DNA of 64,000 nucleotides, taken from Spirochaetaceae bacterium (lineage in GTDB: Bacteria; Spirochaetota; Spirochaetia; Treponematales; Rectinemataceae). The translations under genes and the position numbers were made by a program. Below, in pieces: positions 18,444 through 27,160 of the stretch. The stretch covers positions 124,001 to 188,000 of the forward strand of contig JANYKC010000004.1 in assembly GCA_025358255.1 (NCBI GenBank), read 5' to 3'. Positions within the stretch are counted from its first letter, which is position 1. The number at the start of each line of letters is the position of its first letter. Below the pieces are notes generated by a model, which saw nothing but the letters and a program-made list of their open reading frames with translations, did no database searches and was not told where the DNA came from.

Positions 18444-19211
18444 ATGGATACAAATTCGAAGCGTGGATCCCCATCGACCAGGCCCCTTCTCCTCGGCGGC
18501 GGCCTTGCCCTCCTTTCCGCGTTGCTCGGCGCCCTCGGCGCCAGCCTTGGCGGCGCGCTCGGCGCCCTCCTTGCGATCGTCGTCGCCGCGGCCGCGGGAG
18601 CCTTCGTCCTCGGACGATTCGGAGCCTCCATCTTCGGCGGCAACACCCTCGCCCCGGCCGAATCCAGGCCGAAACCTTCGGCGGCGGCGCCGGTCGCCGA
18701 CGCCATCCCGCAGGACCGCATCGACACCCTCACGGGCCTTGCCAACGAGAATGGCCTCCTTGCCTGGTTCGCCGAAAAGCAGGGCCGCCTCGCCGAGGAC
18801 AGCAAGGGCATCGTCGTCCTCGTGGCCAACCTCGACGCCTTCGAGGAACTCGCGCGCACCCGCGGCAAGACGATGGCCGACTCCGTCCTCGTCGAGGTCG
18901 CCAAGCGGGTGTCGACCTTCTCCGGCGAGGACGGCATAGCCGCACGCGTCGCCGGCGACGAGATCATGGCCGTCGCGACCGTCGTGCCCGACCACGCCCT
19001 CGAGTACGCCGAGGAGCGCGCGGGCTCGATGGCCGAGACCATTTGCCGTCCCGCCGAGCTCGCATCGGGCGCCCTCTGGATCGGCGGCTCCGTCGGCGCG
19101 GCCGTCGGCCGTCCATCGGAGGGCGAGGGTGTCTTCACCCGTGCCCGCGAGGCCCTCAAGAAGGCCCAGCGGCTCGGACAGGGGCGCTACATCGTCGACC
19201 CCGGAAAATAG
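18444..19211 (+). CDS. Membrane-anchored degenerate GGDEF-domain protein
   Basis: A 255-residue protein with two closely spaced hydrophobic segments (about residues 15-60, low-complexity Gly/Ala/Leu) followed by a GGDEF-fold domain from about residue 95 (DTLTGLANENGLLAWF; AEERAGSMAETI; ARVAGDEIMAVA). The signature is AGDEI instead of GGDEF and no RxxD inhibitory site is evident, so it is probably not an active diguanylate cyclase, though it may bind nucleotide. The start at 18444 follows a GATAAT 7 bases upstream with no ribosome site, another possible leaderless gene. Confidence 0.75.
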   Translation: MDTNSKRGSPSTRPLLLGGGLALLSALLGALGASLGGALGALLAIVVAAAAGAFVLGRFGASIFGGNTLAPAESRPKPSAAAPVADAIPQDRIDTLTGLANENGLLAWFAEKQGRLAEDSKGIVVLVANLDAFEELARTRGKTMADSVLVEVAKRVSTFSGEDGIAARVAGDEIMAVATVVPDHALEYAEERAGSMAETICRPAELASGALWIGGSVGAAVGRPSEGEGVFTRAREALKKAQRLGQGRYIVDPGK

Positions 19212-19253
19212 GCCTCGCTGACCCGCCGCGCGGCTTTCCATGATGAAGCTTCC

Positions 19254-19512
19254 GGCGGGGTTCAACCAATGTAGACGCCATTTCATGGCGGTCGCCGCAT
19301 TGGCCGCTTCGCTTATCAATCCGGGCACTTTCCCCTGAAGGCAGGCTTCAAAGCGGCCATCCATGGCGACATCGTTTCATACCGAGCTATCGCATCGCTG
19401 GAGGACGCATGCGCCCAACGGCGGCCTTCCCCGTCAGCGTCGCGCCTCCCACGAGGCCATTGATTGAATGCGCCACGCCCAAAATAGCCGTCTTCGTTGG
19501 TTGAACCCCGCC
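19254..19512. mobile_element. Candidate MITE-like element with terminal inverted repeats
   Basis: GGCGGGGTTCAACCAA at 19254-19269 recurs exactly in inverted orientation at 19497-19512. The match continues imperfectly inward for about 20 bases (shared AGACG, ATTT and GGCG). The roughly 259-bp unit has no coding capacity, which fits a non-autonomous element. I see no clear target-site duplication. Confidence 0.5.
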
Positions 19513-19544
19513 TCAGCCCAATTGAACCGGGGCAGCGCCGCGGG

Positions 19545-19604
19545 TGGGCAGGGGGAAACGCACGGGCCGAGCTTGCGAGGTCCCCGTGCGCTTCCCCCTG
19601 CCCA
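19545..19604. repeat. 22-bp inverted repeat (long hairpin)
   Basis: Arms at 19545-19566 and 19583-19604 are complementary at 21 of 22 positions, with a 16-base loop. There is no T-tract on either side, so it is not a standard terminator. It lies between the candidate MITE-like element and the end of the AGPS-like gene. The rest of 19513-19679 shows nothing I can name. Confidence 0.75.
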
Positions 19605-19679
19605 GGCCCCGCCAATCCCCGCTTGAAAAGGCCCAGCAAGCGCCCCCCGATCCAAATGGCAGCATTATCCGGATGGCCG

Positions 19680-21413
19680 CTATCTTCCCGGCTTCCGCAG
19701 TATGCGCCGCTGGGAGTCGGGCAGGTCCAGGGCTATCGTGCCGCCGGGGTTCATTATGCCCTTCGGGTCGAAGTGCCGCTTGATCGCCCGCAGCAGCGCG
19801 ATCGCCTCGGGGCCGACATCCCCCTCGAGCCAAGGCGCGAAGGACTTGCCGATTCCATGGTGATGGCTCATCGTCGCCCCGTGCCTTTGGATGCTGTCCA
19901 GTATCCCTGCCTGGTAGGCGAGGTACTCGTCGATGCTGTCCATCTTCGCGATGAAGATGAAGTAGAGGTTGCAGCCCTGGGGATAGAAGTGGGACATGTG
20001 GGTCATGCAGATCGTGTCCGGCCTCGAGTGGCAGAAGGCACGTACGCCCGTATGGACCTCCTCGAGGTTGGACCAGTTCACCGAGCACTCGAGGGTGTCC
20101 ATCATGATGCCAAAGTCCTGGAGGTCCTCGCGCATGTAGGGGTCGCGGAAGCGGCCGTGCTCCCAGCTCTTCTGCACGAGGCCCGTGGTGGACATGGCGC
20201 CGTGGCGGGCGCAGATCCCCATGATCCGCCTCTTCACGTGGCGGCTGAAGCCCGCCTCCCCGTCGGCGGTGCCCAGCATGAGGCAGCGCTCGCCCTTCTT
20301 GAAGCCCCGTGCCCTCATGAAGGTGTCGAGGACTGTCCCCTCGACACCATAGAGCTTGAGGGCCACGTCCGATTCCTCGGGGTCCGACAGCCTGAACACC
20401 GAGGGGTTGCCGAACTCGCCCTGGAGGACCTCGCGGGCGGCCTCCTTAGCGCTTTCCCAGTCCTTGAAGATGAAGGAATAGCGGCGGGTGTTCCGAGGCT
20501 GGTACATGCGGAAACGAAGGGTGGCCGAATAGAGCGCCCCGAAGGTCCCCTCCGATCCCATCATGACCTGGTCGATGTCGGGTCCATTGGCGGCCGCGGG
20601 GAATTCGCCGGTCCGGATGTCGCCCCTCGGGCAGACATAGTCCTGGGCTATGACCATGTCTGACGCATTGCCATAATAGGTCGAGTTCTGGCCTGAGCCC
20701 CGCGTCGTCACCCAGCCGCCCACGGCGCTGTACTCGAAGCTCTGGGGCAAGTGGCCGCAGGTGTAGGCGCGGCTCGCCTTGTGGAGCTCCACCGCGTTCC
20801 GCAGCTGGCGCTCGAGCTCAGGGCCGCTCATGCCGGCCTCGACGGTGATGGTGTGGTTTTTCTCGTCGAAGCGGAGGACCTTGTTCAGGTGGACTCGCAT
20901 GTCGAGGGTCACGCCGCCCTTCACCGCCTCCACGCCCCGCGTTACGGAGGAGCCGCCGCCATAGATGTAGACGGGGATGAGGTTCGCGTCGCAATAGTCG
21001 ATTATGGCCCGGAGGTCCGCCCGGCCGCGTGGATGGAGGACCAGGTCGGGGATGTTCTCGATGATGCCCTTCCGCAGCCGCATCGCGTCGAGCATCGTCT
21101 TCCCGTAACCGACCTGGAGGCGGTGGTACACGTCGGTGAAAAGGTTCCCGTCGCCGACGATGGACCTGAAGGCCTGGACATGCCTGGCCTCGAGGGCGCA
21201 AGGCATGTTTTCCGGCACGCTTTCCATGCCCGTCTCGAAGGGCTTCGCGAAATGCGAGTCGTCGAGGCCGAAGGTTACCTTCATGAGGGCATAGAGCTTG
21301 CGGTTCGGGTGCTTGTAGGCGTCGGGGTCCCCCCATTTCAATATGGACCGGAAGCTGCCGCCGGGCATCTTCCCCTCGAACCAGTCGGGGCGGAATTCGT
21401 CTCTCTTGGCCAT
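19680..21413 (-). CDS. Alkylglycerone-phosphate synthase-like FAD enzyme
   Basis: A 577-residue flavoenzyme of the FAD_binding_4/FAD-oxidase C family. The FAD pocket shows YGGGSSVTRGVEAVKGG and FEYSAVGGWVTTRGSGQNSTYYGN, then GPDIDQVMMGSEGTFGAL. The C-terminal part matches alkyl-dihydroxyacetone-phosphate synthase more than lactate/glycolate oxidase: DTLECSVNWSNLEEVH, HFYPQGCNLYFIF and the active-site HHHGIGKSFAPW. In eukaryotes that enzyme makes the ether bond of ether lipids from acyl-DHAP. It is the last gene of a six-gene operon with a kinase and a glycerol-3-phosphate-dehydrogenase-like protein. A sugar-acid dehydrogenase role remains possible. Confidence 0.82.
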   Translation of the reverse strand: MAKRDEFRPDWFEGKMPGGSFRSILKWGDPDAYKHPNRKLYALMKVTFGLDDSHFAKPFETGMESVPENMPCALEARHVQAFRSIVGDGNLFTDVYHRLQVGYGKTMLDAMRLRKGIIENIPDLVLHPRGRADLRAIIDYCDANLIPVYIYGGGSSVTRGVEAVKGGVTLDMRVHLNKVLRFDEKNHTITVEAGMSGPELERQLRNAVELHKASRAYTCGHLPQSFEYSAVGGWVTTRGSGQNSTYYGNASDMVIAQDYVCPRGDIRTGEFPAAANGPDIDQVMMGSEGTFGALYSATLRFRMYQPRNTRRYSFIFKDWESAKEAAREVLQGEFGNPSVFRLSDPEESDVALKLYGVEGTVLDTFMRARGFKKGERCLMLGTADGEAGFSRHVKRRIMGICARHGAMSTTGLVQKSWEHGRFRDPYMREDLQDFGIMMDTLECSVNWSNLEEVHTGVRAFCHSRPDTICMTHMSHFYPQGCNLYFIFIAKMDSIDEYLAYQAGILDSIQRHGATMSHHHGIGKSFAPWLEGDVGPEAIALLRAIKRHFDPKGIMNPGGTIALDLPDSQRRILRKPGR

Positions 21414-21424
21414 GCCTGCCTCCT

Positions 21425-22993
21425 CTATTCTCCGCGGCCGAGCCGCTCGGGGTAATTGGTTATATCGCGTATCGCCTCGTAGAGGGGGGCGAGCACCCTG
21501 TACATCCTCCGGTAGACCCGGTGGTAGAGCTCGTGGTAGAGCCTCGCCCTGCCGGGATCCGGCTCGAAGATCGTCTCCCTCGCCGCCATCCGCCGCGAGG
21601 CGGCCTCCACGCCCGGGTACATCCCTAGGCCCGCCGCCACGACCATCGCCGCGCCCAGGCCGCTCGTCTCGAAGGTGGCTCCCCTCACGAGGGGGAGGTT
21701 GAACACGTCGGCGGTGATATGGCAGATCTCGTCGCTCTGGCTGGCCCCGCCAGAGACCGCCAATTCCGTCACCTTCATCCTGCCGGCCCTCTCGATGGCG
21801 CGCAGTCCGTCCTTGAGGCCGAAGGCGAGGCCCTCGATGATGGCGCGGTACAGGTAGGCGCGGTCATGGACGTCGCCGAAGCCGATGATGGCGCCTTTGG
21901 CCGATGGCGTCTTGAGCGAGGCCGTCCAGTAGGGCTGCATCACGAGGCCGTGGCAACCTGCGGGGGTCTTCCTGAGGAGCTCGTTGAGCATGGCCTCCGG
22001 CGCTATCCCGCGCCGCCGGGCCTCCATGACTTCCTCATAGGCGAACTGGTTCTTGAACCAGGTGATCATCCAGTAGCCGCGGAAGATCTCGACCTCGGCG
22101 TTGTAGCGGCCGGGGATGGGGGAGGGATAGGCGGGCATGTGGGCGAGGGGCTCGAAATAGCGCCGGCTCGTGGTCTGGATCGTCGCCGTCGTGCCGAAGG
22201 ACAGGGAGGCGCTGCCTGGCTTGGTGACGCCCATGCCGAGGGTCTCGCAGCCCTTGTCGCTGCCCGCCGCGATGACGGGGATGCCGACGGGAAGTCCGGT
22301 CCGGGCAGCCGCCTCGGGGGTCACGCGGCCGATCACCTCCCCGGCGCGCACCATCTCGGGGAGCTTCGCTCTGGGTATCGGGAAAAGCTTCGCGTTGAGC
22401 GAACCCGGCCTGCTCCAGGCCTGCCTTTTGTAGTCTATCGGCTGGTGGCCGATCTGCGAGGCCACCGAGTCGGCGAACAGGCCCGTGAGCCTGAAATTCA
22501 GGTATCCGGAGACCTGGACGAATTTGTGCGTCCTCTCCCAGATCTCCGGCTCGTTCTGCATGATCCAGTTGCACTTGCCCTCTTCCTGGGTGAGGGGCAC
22601 GGCCTCACCCATCCCGGCAAGGCCATAGATGATCCGCATCGGCAGCCAGGGGCGGTACGGCGGCCTGGCCTTGCGCAGGTCCAGCCAGAGGATGGCCTTG
22701 CGCAGCGGTTCGCCCTTCGAGTCCAGGCAGATCATCGAGTCACGTTGGGTGGTCACGCCCACGCCCGCGACGGCCTTCATGAGCTCCGGCCGCCGCCCGG
22801 CCAGGTCGCGGCAGGCGGCGCAGACGGCATCCCAATAGGTGGCCGCATCCTGTTCCGCCCTGCCCGGCTCTCCCTTCTCGTAGGGTTCGTACTCGATCTT
22901 GCATTTGTCGAGGAGCTTGCCATCGAGGTCGAAGATCAAGGCCCTCGCGCTCTGGGTGCCGCAATCCACCGTGAGGATGAGGCCATCCATCAC
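21425..22993 (-). CDS. FGGY-family carbohydrate/polyol kinase
   Basis: A 522-residue FGGY kinase. The N-terminal ILTVDCGTQSARALIFD is the phosphate-binding loop, GVGVTTQRDSMICLD precedes the substrate site, and the C-terminal domain has SLSFGTTATIQTT and ELAVSGGASQSDEICHITADVF for ATP. The family covers glycerol, xylulose, ribulose and related kinases; the residues seen do not settle the substrate. It overlaps the DUF1667 gene by four bases and lies 11 bases before the AGPS-like gene. The company of a GlpA-like dehydrogenase suggests a glycerol- or dihydroxyacetone-like substrate. Confidence 0.88.
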   Translation of the reverse strand: MMDGLILTVDCGTQSARALIFDLDGKLLDKCKIEYEPYEKGEPGRAEQDAATYWDAVCAACRDLAGRRPELMKAVAGVGVTTQRDSMICLDSKGEPLRKAILWLDLRKARPPYRPWLPMRIIYGLAGMGEAVPLTQEEGKCNWIMQNEPEIWERTHKFVQVSGYLNFRLTGLFADSVASQIGHQPIDYKRQAWSRPGSLNAKLFPIPRAKLPEMVRAGEVIGRVTPEAAARTGLPVGIPVIAAGSDKGCETLGMGVTKPGSASLSFGTTATIQTTSRRYFEPLAHMPAYPSPIPGRYNAEVEIFRGYWMITWFKNQFAYEEVMEARRRGIAPEAMLNELLRKTPAGCHGLVMQPYWTASLKTPSAKGAIIGFGDVHDRAYLYRAIIEGLAFGLKDGLRAIERAGRMKVTELAVSGGASQSDEICHITADVFNLPLVRGATFETSGLGAAMVVAAGLGMYPGVEAASRRMAARETIFEPDPGRARLYHELYHRVYRRMYRVLAPLYEAIRDITNYPERLGRGE

Positions 22994-23379
22994 ATGCCCC
23001 TTTCCAGCTGGTCGGTCGCGACGATATCGACGCCGAGGCCGAGGAAGTCCACCGCGATGACCGTGCCGCAGGCGAGGGGGCCTTCGACGACGATGCCGTC
23101 AAGCGCCCGCGCCGCCTCGCGCAACCGGGGCAAGGGGATGGTCCCGGTGCTCCGCACGGGAAGGCGGCGCCGCTTCCCGTTGGCCACCCTGACCGTGCTC
23201 GTGAGGCTCCTGCGGGGATCGACTATCTCGCTCCGTCCGTAGACCTCCCCGCGCGCGCAGGCATTCCCGCGCAGGGCAAGCACCGCCTTGCCCTCGCCCG
23301 CGACGTCCACGTCCACGTCCACCTCGAGGGCACAGCCCCGGGGGCAGACGATGCACACGAAACGCCGCGTCTCAGCCAA
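22990..23379 (-). CDS. DUF1667 iron-sulfur-type protein
   Basis: A 129-residue protein of the DUF1667 (COG3862) family, starting at TTG with GGAGG upstream. The N-terminal CIVCPRGCALEV and downstream NACARGEVYG give the family's four cysteines (CxxCxxxC...C), probably an iron-sulfur or metal site. The family is found beside GlpA-like dehydrogenases and FAD oxidoreductases in anaerobes, as here, and probably takes part in their electron transfer. It overlaps both neighbours by a few bases. Confidence 0.88.
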   Translation of the reverse strand: MAETRRFVCIVCPRGCALEVDVDVDVAGEGKAVLALRGNACARGEVYGRSEIVDPRRSLTSTVRVANGKRRRLPVRSTGTIPLPRLREAARALDGIVVEGPLACGTVIAVDFLGLGVDIVATDQLERGM

Positions 23380-24679
23380 GGTCCGCCTCCTTCCTCTCGA
23401 GTTCCAGCCAGAGCGAATCGCAGCCTTCCGGCACCCTTCCAGGGTCGATCTCCAGGCGCTCCATCTCGGGCGGCCTCAAGGCCGGATAGCGCTTGCCAAG
23501 GAGGGTCTCCCCGGCGGCGGACAGCGACACGCGCGCGCCTTCCCGGAGCGTCGAATTCACGCGGAAATAGATGACCGCGGGGCCGGGCCGCGACAGGTCG
23601 ATGAACTGGGGCACGGCATAGAGGAATCCGGGACCCGCCTTCACCGCGACTCGGCGCCCCGGGGCCGCGGTCCCCCCTGCGGCGCCGATGGAGAGCGCAT
23701 GACCCGCCGCGTCTCGGCCCGCCGCCTCCCCCGATTCCGACACATAGTCCACGAGGTCGTTCACATGGAGGGCATTCCCGCAGACGAATATCCCCTCCCC
23801 CGCCCCCCCGCCCTGGTCCACCTTCGGCCCCTTGGTCGAGGGGTCCAGGCCGAGGCCCAGGGAGAGGGCCAGCTCGTTTTCGGGGATCAGGCCCACTGAC
23901 AGGACGAGGGTGTCGCATTCGACAAGCCTTTCGCTTCCCGCGATGACGCTGCCCCGCAGGTCCACCCTGGCGGCCGTGACCGCCTCGACGCGCCTCTTGC
24001 CATGGATCTCGACCACCGTCATGAGGAGATGGAGGGGGATGCCGAAGTCCGAAAGGCATTGCTGGAGGTTGCGCGACAGGCCCGAGGGTTCGGCCTTGAG
24101 CTCGTACACGCCCTCGACCTCCATGCCCTCGAGCGTGAGGCGCCGCGCCATGATGAGGCCTATGTCGCCCGAACCCAGGATCACGGCGCGCCTTCCGGGG
24201 AGGACCCCTTCGATGTTGACAAGGTGCTGGGCGAGGCCTGCCGTCAGGACCCCCGCGGGCCGGTCGCCATGGATGAAGACCTGCCGGTCGCTGCGCTCAC
24301 GGCAGCCCGTGGCCAGGACCAGGGCGGGAGCGTAGGCCTCGAACACGCCTTCGTCCCTGCTCACGCACTCAAGGACGTAGCCGCCCCCCGCCGACGCTAG
24401 ACGCCGTGCCGCGTGCACGAAGGTCTCGAGGTGGACGGCGATATCCGACCCCTCCACGAGGTCGATGAAGCGCCGCGCGTATTCGGGCCCGGAGAGCATC
24501 TGGCCGAAGCGCACGAGGCCGAAGCCGTCGTGGACGCATTGCTTGAGTATCCCGCCAAGGCACTCTTCCCGCTCGATGAGGCCGACGCGCGCGCCTGTGC
24601 CCGAGGCCGATAGGGCGGCCGCGAGTCCCGCCGGTCCCCCACCGATGACCAGGACGTCGTATTCCTTGCGGTCAACCAC
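23372..24679 (-). CDS. NAD(P)/FAD-dependent oxidoreductase
   Basis: A 435-residue pyridine-nucleotide-disulfide-type oxidoreductase. YDVLVIGGGPAGLAAALSASGTG is split by the usual FAD Rossmann GxGxxG, and AVILGSGDIGLIMARRL is the NAD(P)-binding motif; GIFVCGNALHVNDLVDYVSESG is the second FAD-contact region. ECLGGILKQCVHDGFGL marks the subfamily that accompanies anaerobic GlpA-like dehydrogenases. It starts at GTG and overlaps its neighbours by 8 bases on each side. It likely passes electrons from the dehydrogenase to NAD or another carrier together with the DUF1667 protein. Confidence 0.9.
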   Translation of the reverse strand: MVDRKEYDVLVIGGGPAGLAAALSASGTGARVGLIEREECLGGILKQCVHDGFGLVRFGQMLSGPEYARRFIDLVEGSDIAVHLETFVHAARRLASAGGGYVLECVSRDEGVFEAYAPALVLATGCRERSDRQVFIHGDRPAGVLTAGLAQHLVNIEGVLPGRRAVILGSGDIGLIMARRLTLEGMEVEGVYELKAEPSGLSRNLQQCLSDFGIPLHLLMTVVEIHGKRRVEAVTAARVDLRGSVIAGSERLVECDTLVLSVGLIPENELALSLGLGLDPSTKGPKVDQGGGAGEGIFVCGNALHVNDLVDYVSESGEAAGRDAAGHALSIGAAGGTAAPGRRVAVKAGPGFLYAVPQFIDLSRPGPAVIYFRVNSTLREGARVSLSAAGETLLGKRYPALRPPEMERLEIDPGRVPEGCDSLWLELERKEADLG

Positions 24680-26417
24680 GGAAGCCCTCCCCCAAGCCGG
24701 ACTTGGTCATGCCCACGGCGATCCGGGAGCCCGGCCCCTTCTTCGTGACCTCATCGATGCCGATGCCCAGCTCGTCCGCCACGATCTCCATCACGCGGGG
24801 CGTGCAGAATCCGCCGTGGCAGCGCCCCATGCCCGGCCTGGCGCGGCGCTTGACGGCGTCAAGGCTCCTCACGGGAAGGGGGGACTTCATCGCGTCGCGG
24901 ATCTCGCCCTCGGAGACCTCCTCACAGCGGCAGACGATCCTGCCGTAGGAGGGATTCCTCGATACGGCCTTGGCCCTTTCCTCCAGGGAAAGGCGCCGCA
25001 GCTCGAGGGGCGCGTCCCGCACGGCCACAAAGGACGCGTTGGGCGATACCTTCATGGTCGCGCACAGGACATCGAGGGAGATGCGTGCCACTTCCTCGGC
25101 GATCGCCGGGGCGGAAGCCAGGCCGGGCGACTGGATGCCCGCCGCATGGACCAGGTTGGCGACCCGGCGCGAGCGCTCGATGATGAAATCCTCTTCCCAG
25201 GTGCAGGCGCGCACGCCGGCGAAATAGGTGATGGCCATCGAGGGCAGGAGGCGGCGGTTGATCCGGAAATGCCTCTCCAGGGTGCGGAGCTCGGAGGTGC
25301 TGGTGGCGTAGGACTCCCTGCCGGGAAGCTCCGTGGCCGTGGGTCCCACGAGGATGTTGCCCTCGACCGTCGTGACAAGTCCGCCGCCCTTGGTCGTGGA
25401 CTTGGCTTGCATGATGGAAGGCATGGCCATGATGTGGCGTTGCAGGCCGCCCGCCTGGGAGTCGAGGATCATGTCGGTGCCACGCCTCTGGTGGAGGCTG
25501 AAGAACCGGTCGTCCGCGAAGGACGCGACAACATCGGCCCAGTTGCCCGCCGCGTTCACCACGACGGAGGCGCGGAAATCCCCCCGGTCGGTCCTGACCC
25601 GCGCGATGCGGTCCCCTTCCTTCTCGAATCCCTTCACGCAGGTCCCCAGCTCGACGCGGACGCCGTTCATGACGGCGCTCTCGGCCAGGGCCACAGTCGC
25701 GCGGTAAGGGGAGATGACCCCGGCGCTCGGGAGGAAAAAGGCGCCGTGCTGCCCGTCGCAGACATTGGGCTCCTCGGCCCTCACGCGCCGGGGGCTCCAG
25801 TATTCCCACCCGTCCACGTGGTTCATCGCGGCGCGCGCCGCGAAGGCCGGATAGAGGGCCTGGGTGGCCGCGTTCCGGAAAAGCACGATCGAGCCCGGCC
25901 GCCTGAACTCGATCCCGAGCTCCCAGGCCAGGGCTTCCCAGAGCCGGTTCCCCAGGATGTTGAATTTCGCCTTGAGGCTTCCCGGGCGGGCGGCGAATCC
26001 ATCGTGGATCATCCCGTCGTTCCGGCTCGAAGCGTGGAAGGCCACGTCCTCCTCCTTTTCAAGGAGGATGGTCGAGACCCGCCACTTGGCCAGCTCCCTC
26101 GCCACCGCACAGCCCACGACACCCCCGCCGATGACCGCCACGTCGAAGGAGAGGCCCTCAAGGCCCTTTTCCCCTTCGTCGCGACCCGGATCCCTGGGAC
26201 TGTCAAGGCGTTCCGAAGCGGCCCAGGCGCAGTCGTCGGCCACGATGTCGTTCACCACCCCCCGCGAGCCTGCGCCGACCGCGCGGGAACCCGCCTCGAG
26301 TCGGGCTTCCCAGCTGGGCAGCTGGCCCTCAAGGACGATCGAACCGCGATCCTCCCTTGCCTCCACGCCGTCGCCGAACCTCTTGCGCAAGGCAGAGCGC
26401 AGCTTGTCCAGTTTCAC
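24672..26417 (-). CDS. GlpA-like FAD-dependent dehydrogenase with N-terminal BON-like extension
   Basis: A 581-residue protein. Residues 1-65 form a small alpha/beta segment resembling a BON-type domain (SIVLEGQLPSWEARLEAG... GVVNDIV). The FAD domain starts near residue 91 (FDVAVIGGGVVGCAVAREL) and is of the DAO/glycerol-3-phosphate dehydrogenase type (FHASSRNDGMIHDGF; VVNAAGNWADVVA). The C terminus carries a BFD-like 2Fe-2S domain (IVCRCEEVSEGEI and GRCHGGFCTPRV), as in anaerobic GlpA. Substrate is unproven but glycerol 3-phosphate or an analogue is most likely. The ATG overlaps the gntR stop (ATGA). Confidence 0.88.
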   Translation of the reverse strand: MKLDKLRSALRKRFGDGVEAREDRGSIVLEGQLPSWEARLEAGSRAVGAGSRGVVNDIVADDCAWAASERLDSPRDPGRDEGEKGLEGLSFDVAVIGGGVVGCAVARELAKWRVSTILLEKEEDVAFHASSRNDGMIHDGFAARPGSLKAKFNILGNRLWEALAWELGIEFRRPGSIVLFRNAATQALYPAFAARAAMNHVDGWEYWSPRRVRAEEPNVCDGQHGAFFLPSAGVISPYRATVALAESAVMNGVRVELGTCVKGFEKEGDRIARVRTDRGDFRASVVVNAAGNWADVVASFADDRFFSLHQRRGTDMILDSQAGGLQRHIMAMPSIMQAKSTTKGGGLVTTVEGNILVGPTATELPGRESYATSTSELRTLERHFRINRRLLPSMAITYFAGVRACTWEEDFIIERSRRVANLVHAAGIQSPGLASAPAIAEEVARISLDVLCATMKVSPNASFVAVRDAPLELRRLSLEERAKAVSRNPSYGRIVCRCEEVSEGEIRDAMKSPLPVRSLDAVKRRARPGMGRCHGGFCTPRVMEIVADELGIGIDEVTKKGPGSRIAVGMTKSGLGEGFRG

Positions 26418-27160
26418 GGGTTTTCCCCCTCCCGGGCCGGCTTTGCGGTTCCCGGCGCCAGGAGGATCCTGCGCAGGTTGCGTTCGCCGTACTCGAGGAT
26501 CTCCCGCATCACCTCGGCGGCCTGCACTTCCCTTCCCGTGCGTATCGCGTCCACGAGGTCCCGATGGAAGCCAAAGACCACGGGCACGACCGAGGCGTCG
26601 ACGTAGAAGCGGTCCAGGATCTGGACGTAGATCCGCTTCATGGAGTTCATGAGGAGGGGGTAGATGTCGTTTCCCGAGGCGATGGCGATAGACAGGTGGA
26701 AGCCGTAGTCGAGGGCCGTCACCTCGCGTGCGTCCACGTATTCGTGGAGGCGCTCGCGCGCAAGCACCCGCTCAAGCTCCTCGAGCTGGGCTTCCGTCCG
26801 CCGCGTGGCGGCCAGCCGGGCGCTTTCGGTCTCGAAAAGGAGCCTCAGCTCAAGCAGGCTGTCGAATAGTCGGGGAGATATCTCCCCGCCCGCATAGCTC
26901 ATGATGGAAAGGAGCATCTCCACCGAGCCTTCCCGCCGCCAGTCCGCCACGAAGACGCCGCGCCGCGCCTCGATGCGCACCAGGCCGCGGGAAGAGAGCT
27001 CGATGAGGGCGGAATGGACAACCGGCCTTGAGGCGCCAAGGCTCGCCGCCAGCTCGCGCTCGGGGGGCAGGCGGTCGCCGGGCCCGAAACGGCCTGAAAG
27101 GATGAGTCCCTCGAAACGGGAGATGAAATCTTCTTTTCGTCCACGTCTACGTTCTGCCAT
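26414..27160 (-). CDS. GntR/FadR-subfamily regulator of the AGPS-like operon
   Basis: A 248-residue regulator, first gene of the minus-strand operon. The winged helix is at about residues 10-70 (GDRLPPERELAASLGASRPVVHSALIELSSRGLV) and an FCD domain follows (ALDYGFHLSIAIASG; FGFHRDLVDAIRTG). It is a clear paralogue of the regulator at 15941-16699 with an almost identical recognition helix. A perfect TGGT-N3-ACCA palindrome lies 23 bases before its start codon, so autoregulation is likely. Confidence 0.92.
   Translation of the reverse strand: MAERRRGRKEDFISRFEGLILSGRFGPGDRLPPERELAASLGASRPVVHSALIELSSRGLVRIEARRGVFVADWRREGSVEMLLSIMSYAGGEISPRLFDSLLELRLLFETESARLAATRRTEAQLEELERVLARERLHEYVDAREVTALDYGFHLSIAIASGNDIYPLLMNSMKRIYVQILDRFYVDASVVPVVFGFHRDLVDAIRTGREVQAAEVMREILEYGERNLRRILLAPGTAKPAREGENP

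Noticed and set aside
19545..19604. Long hairpin as a rho-independent terminator
   Set aside because: Neither strand has a T-tract after the stem and the loop is 16 bases.
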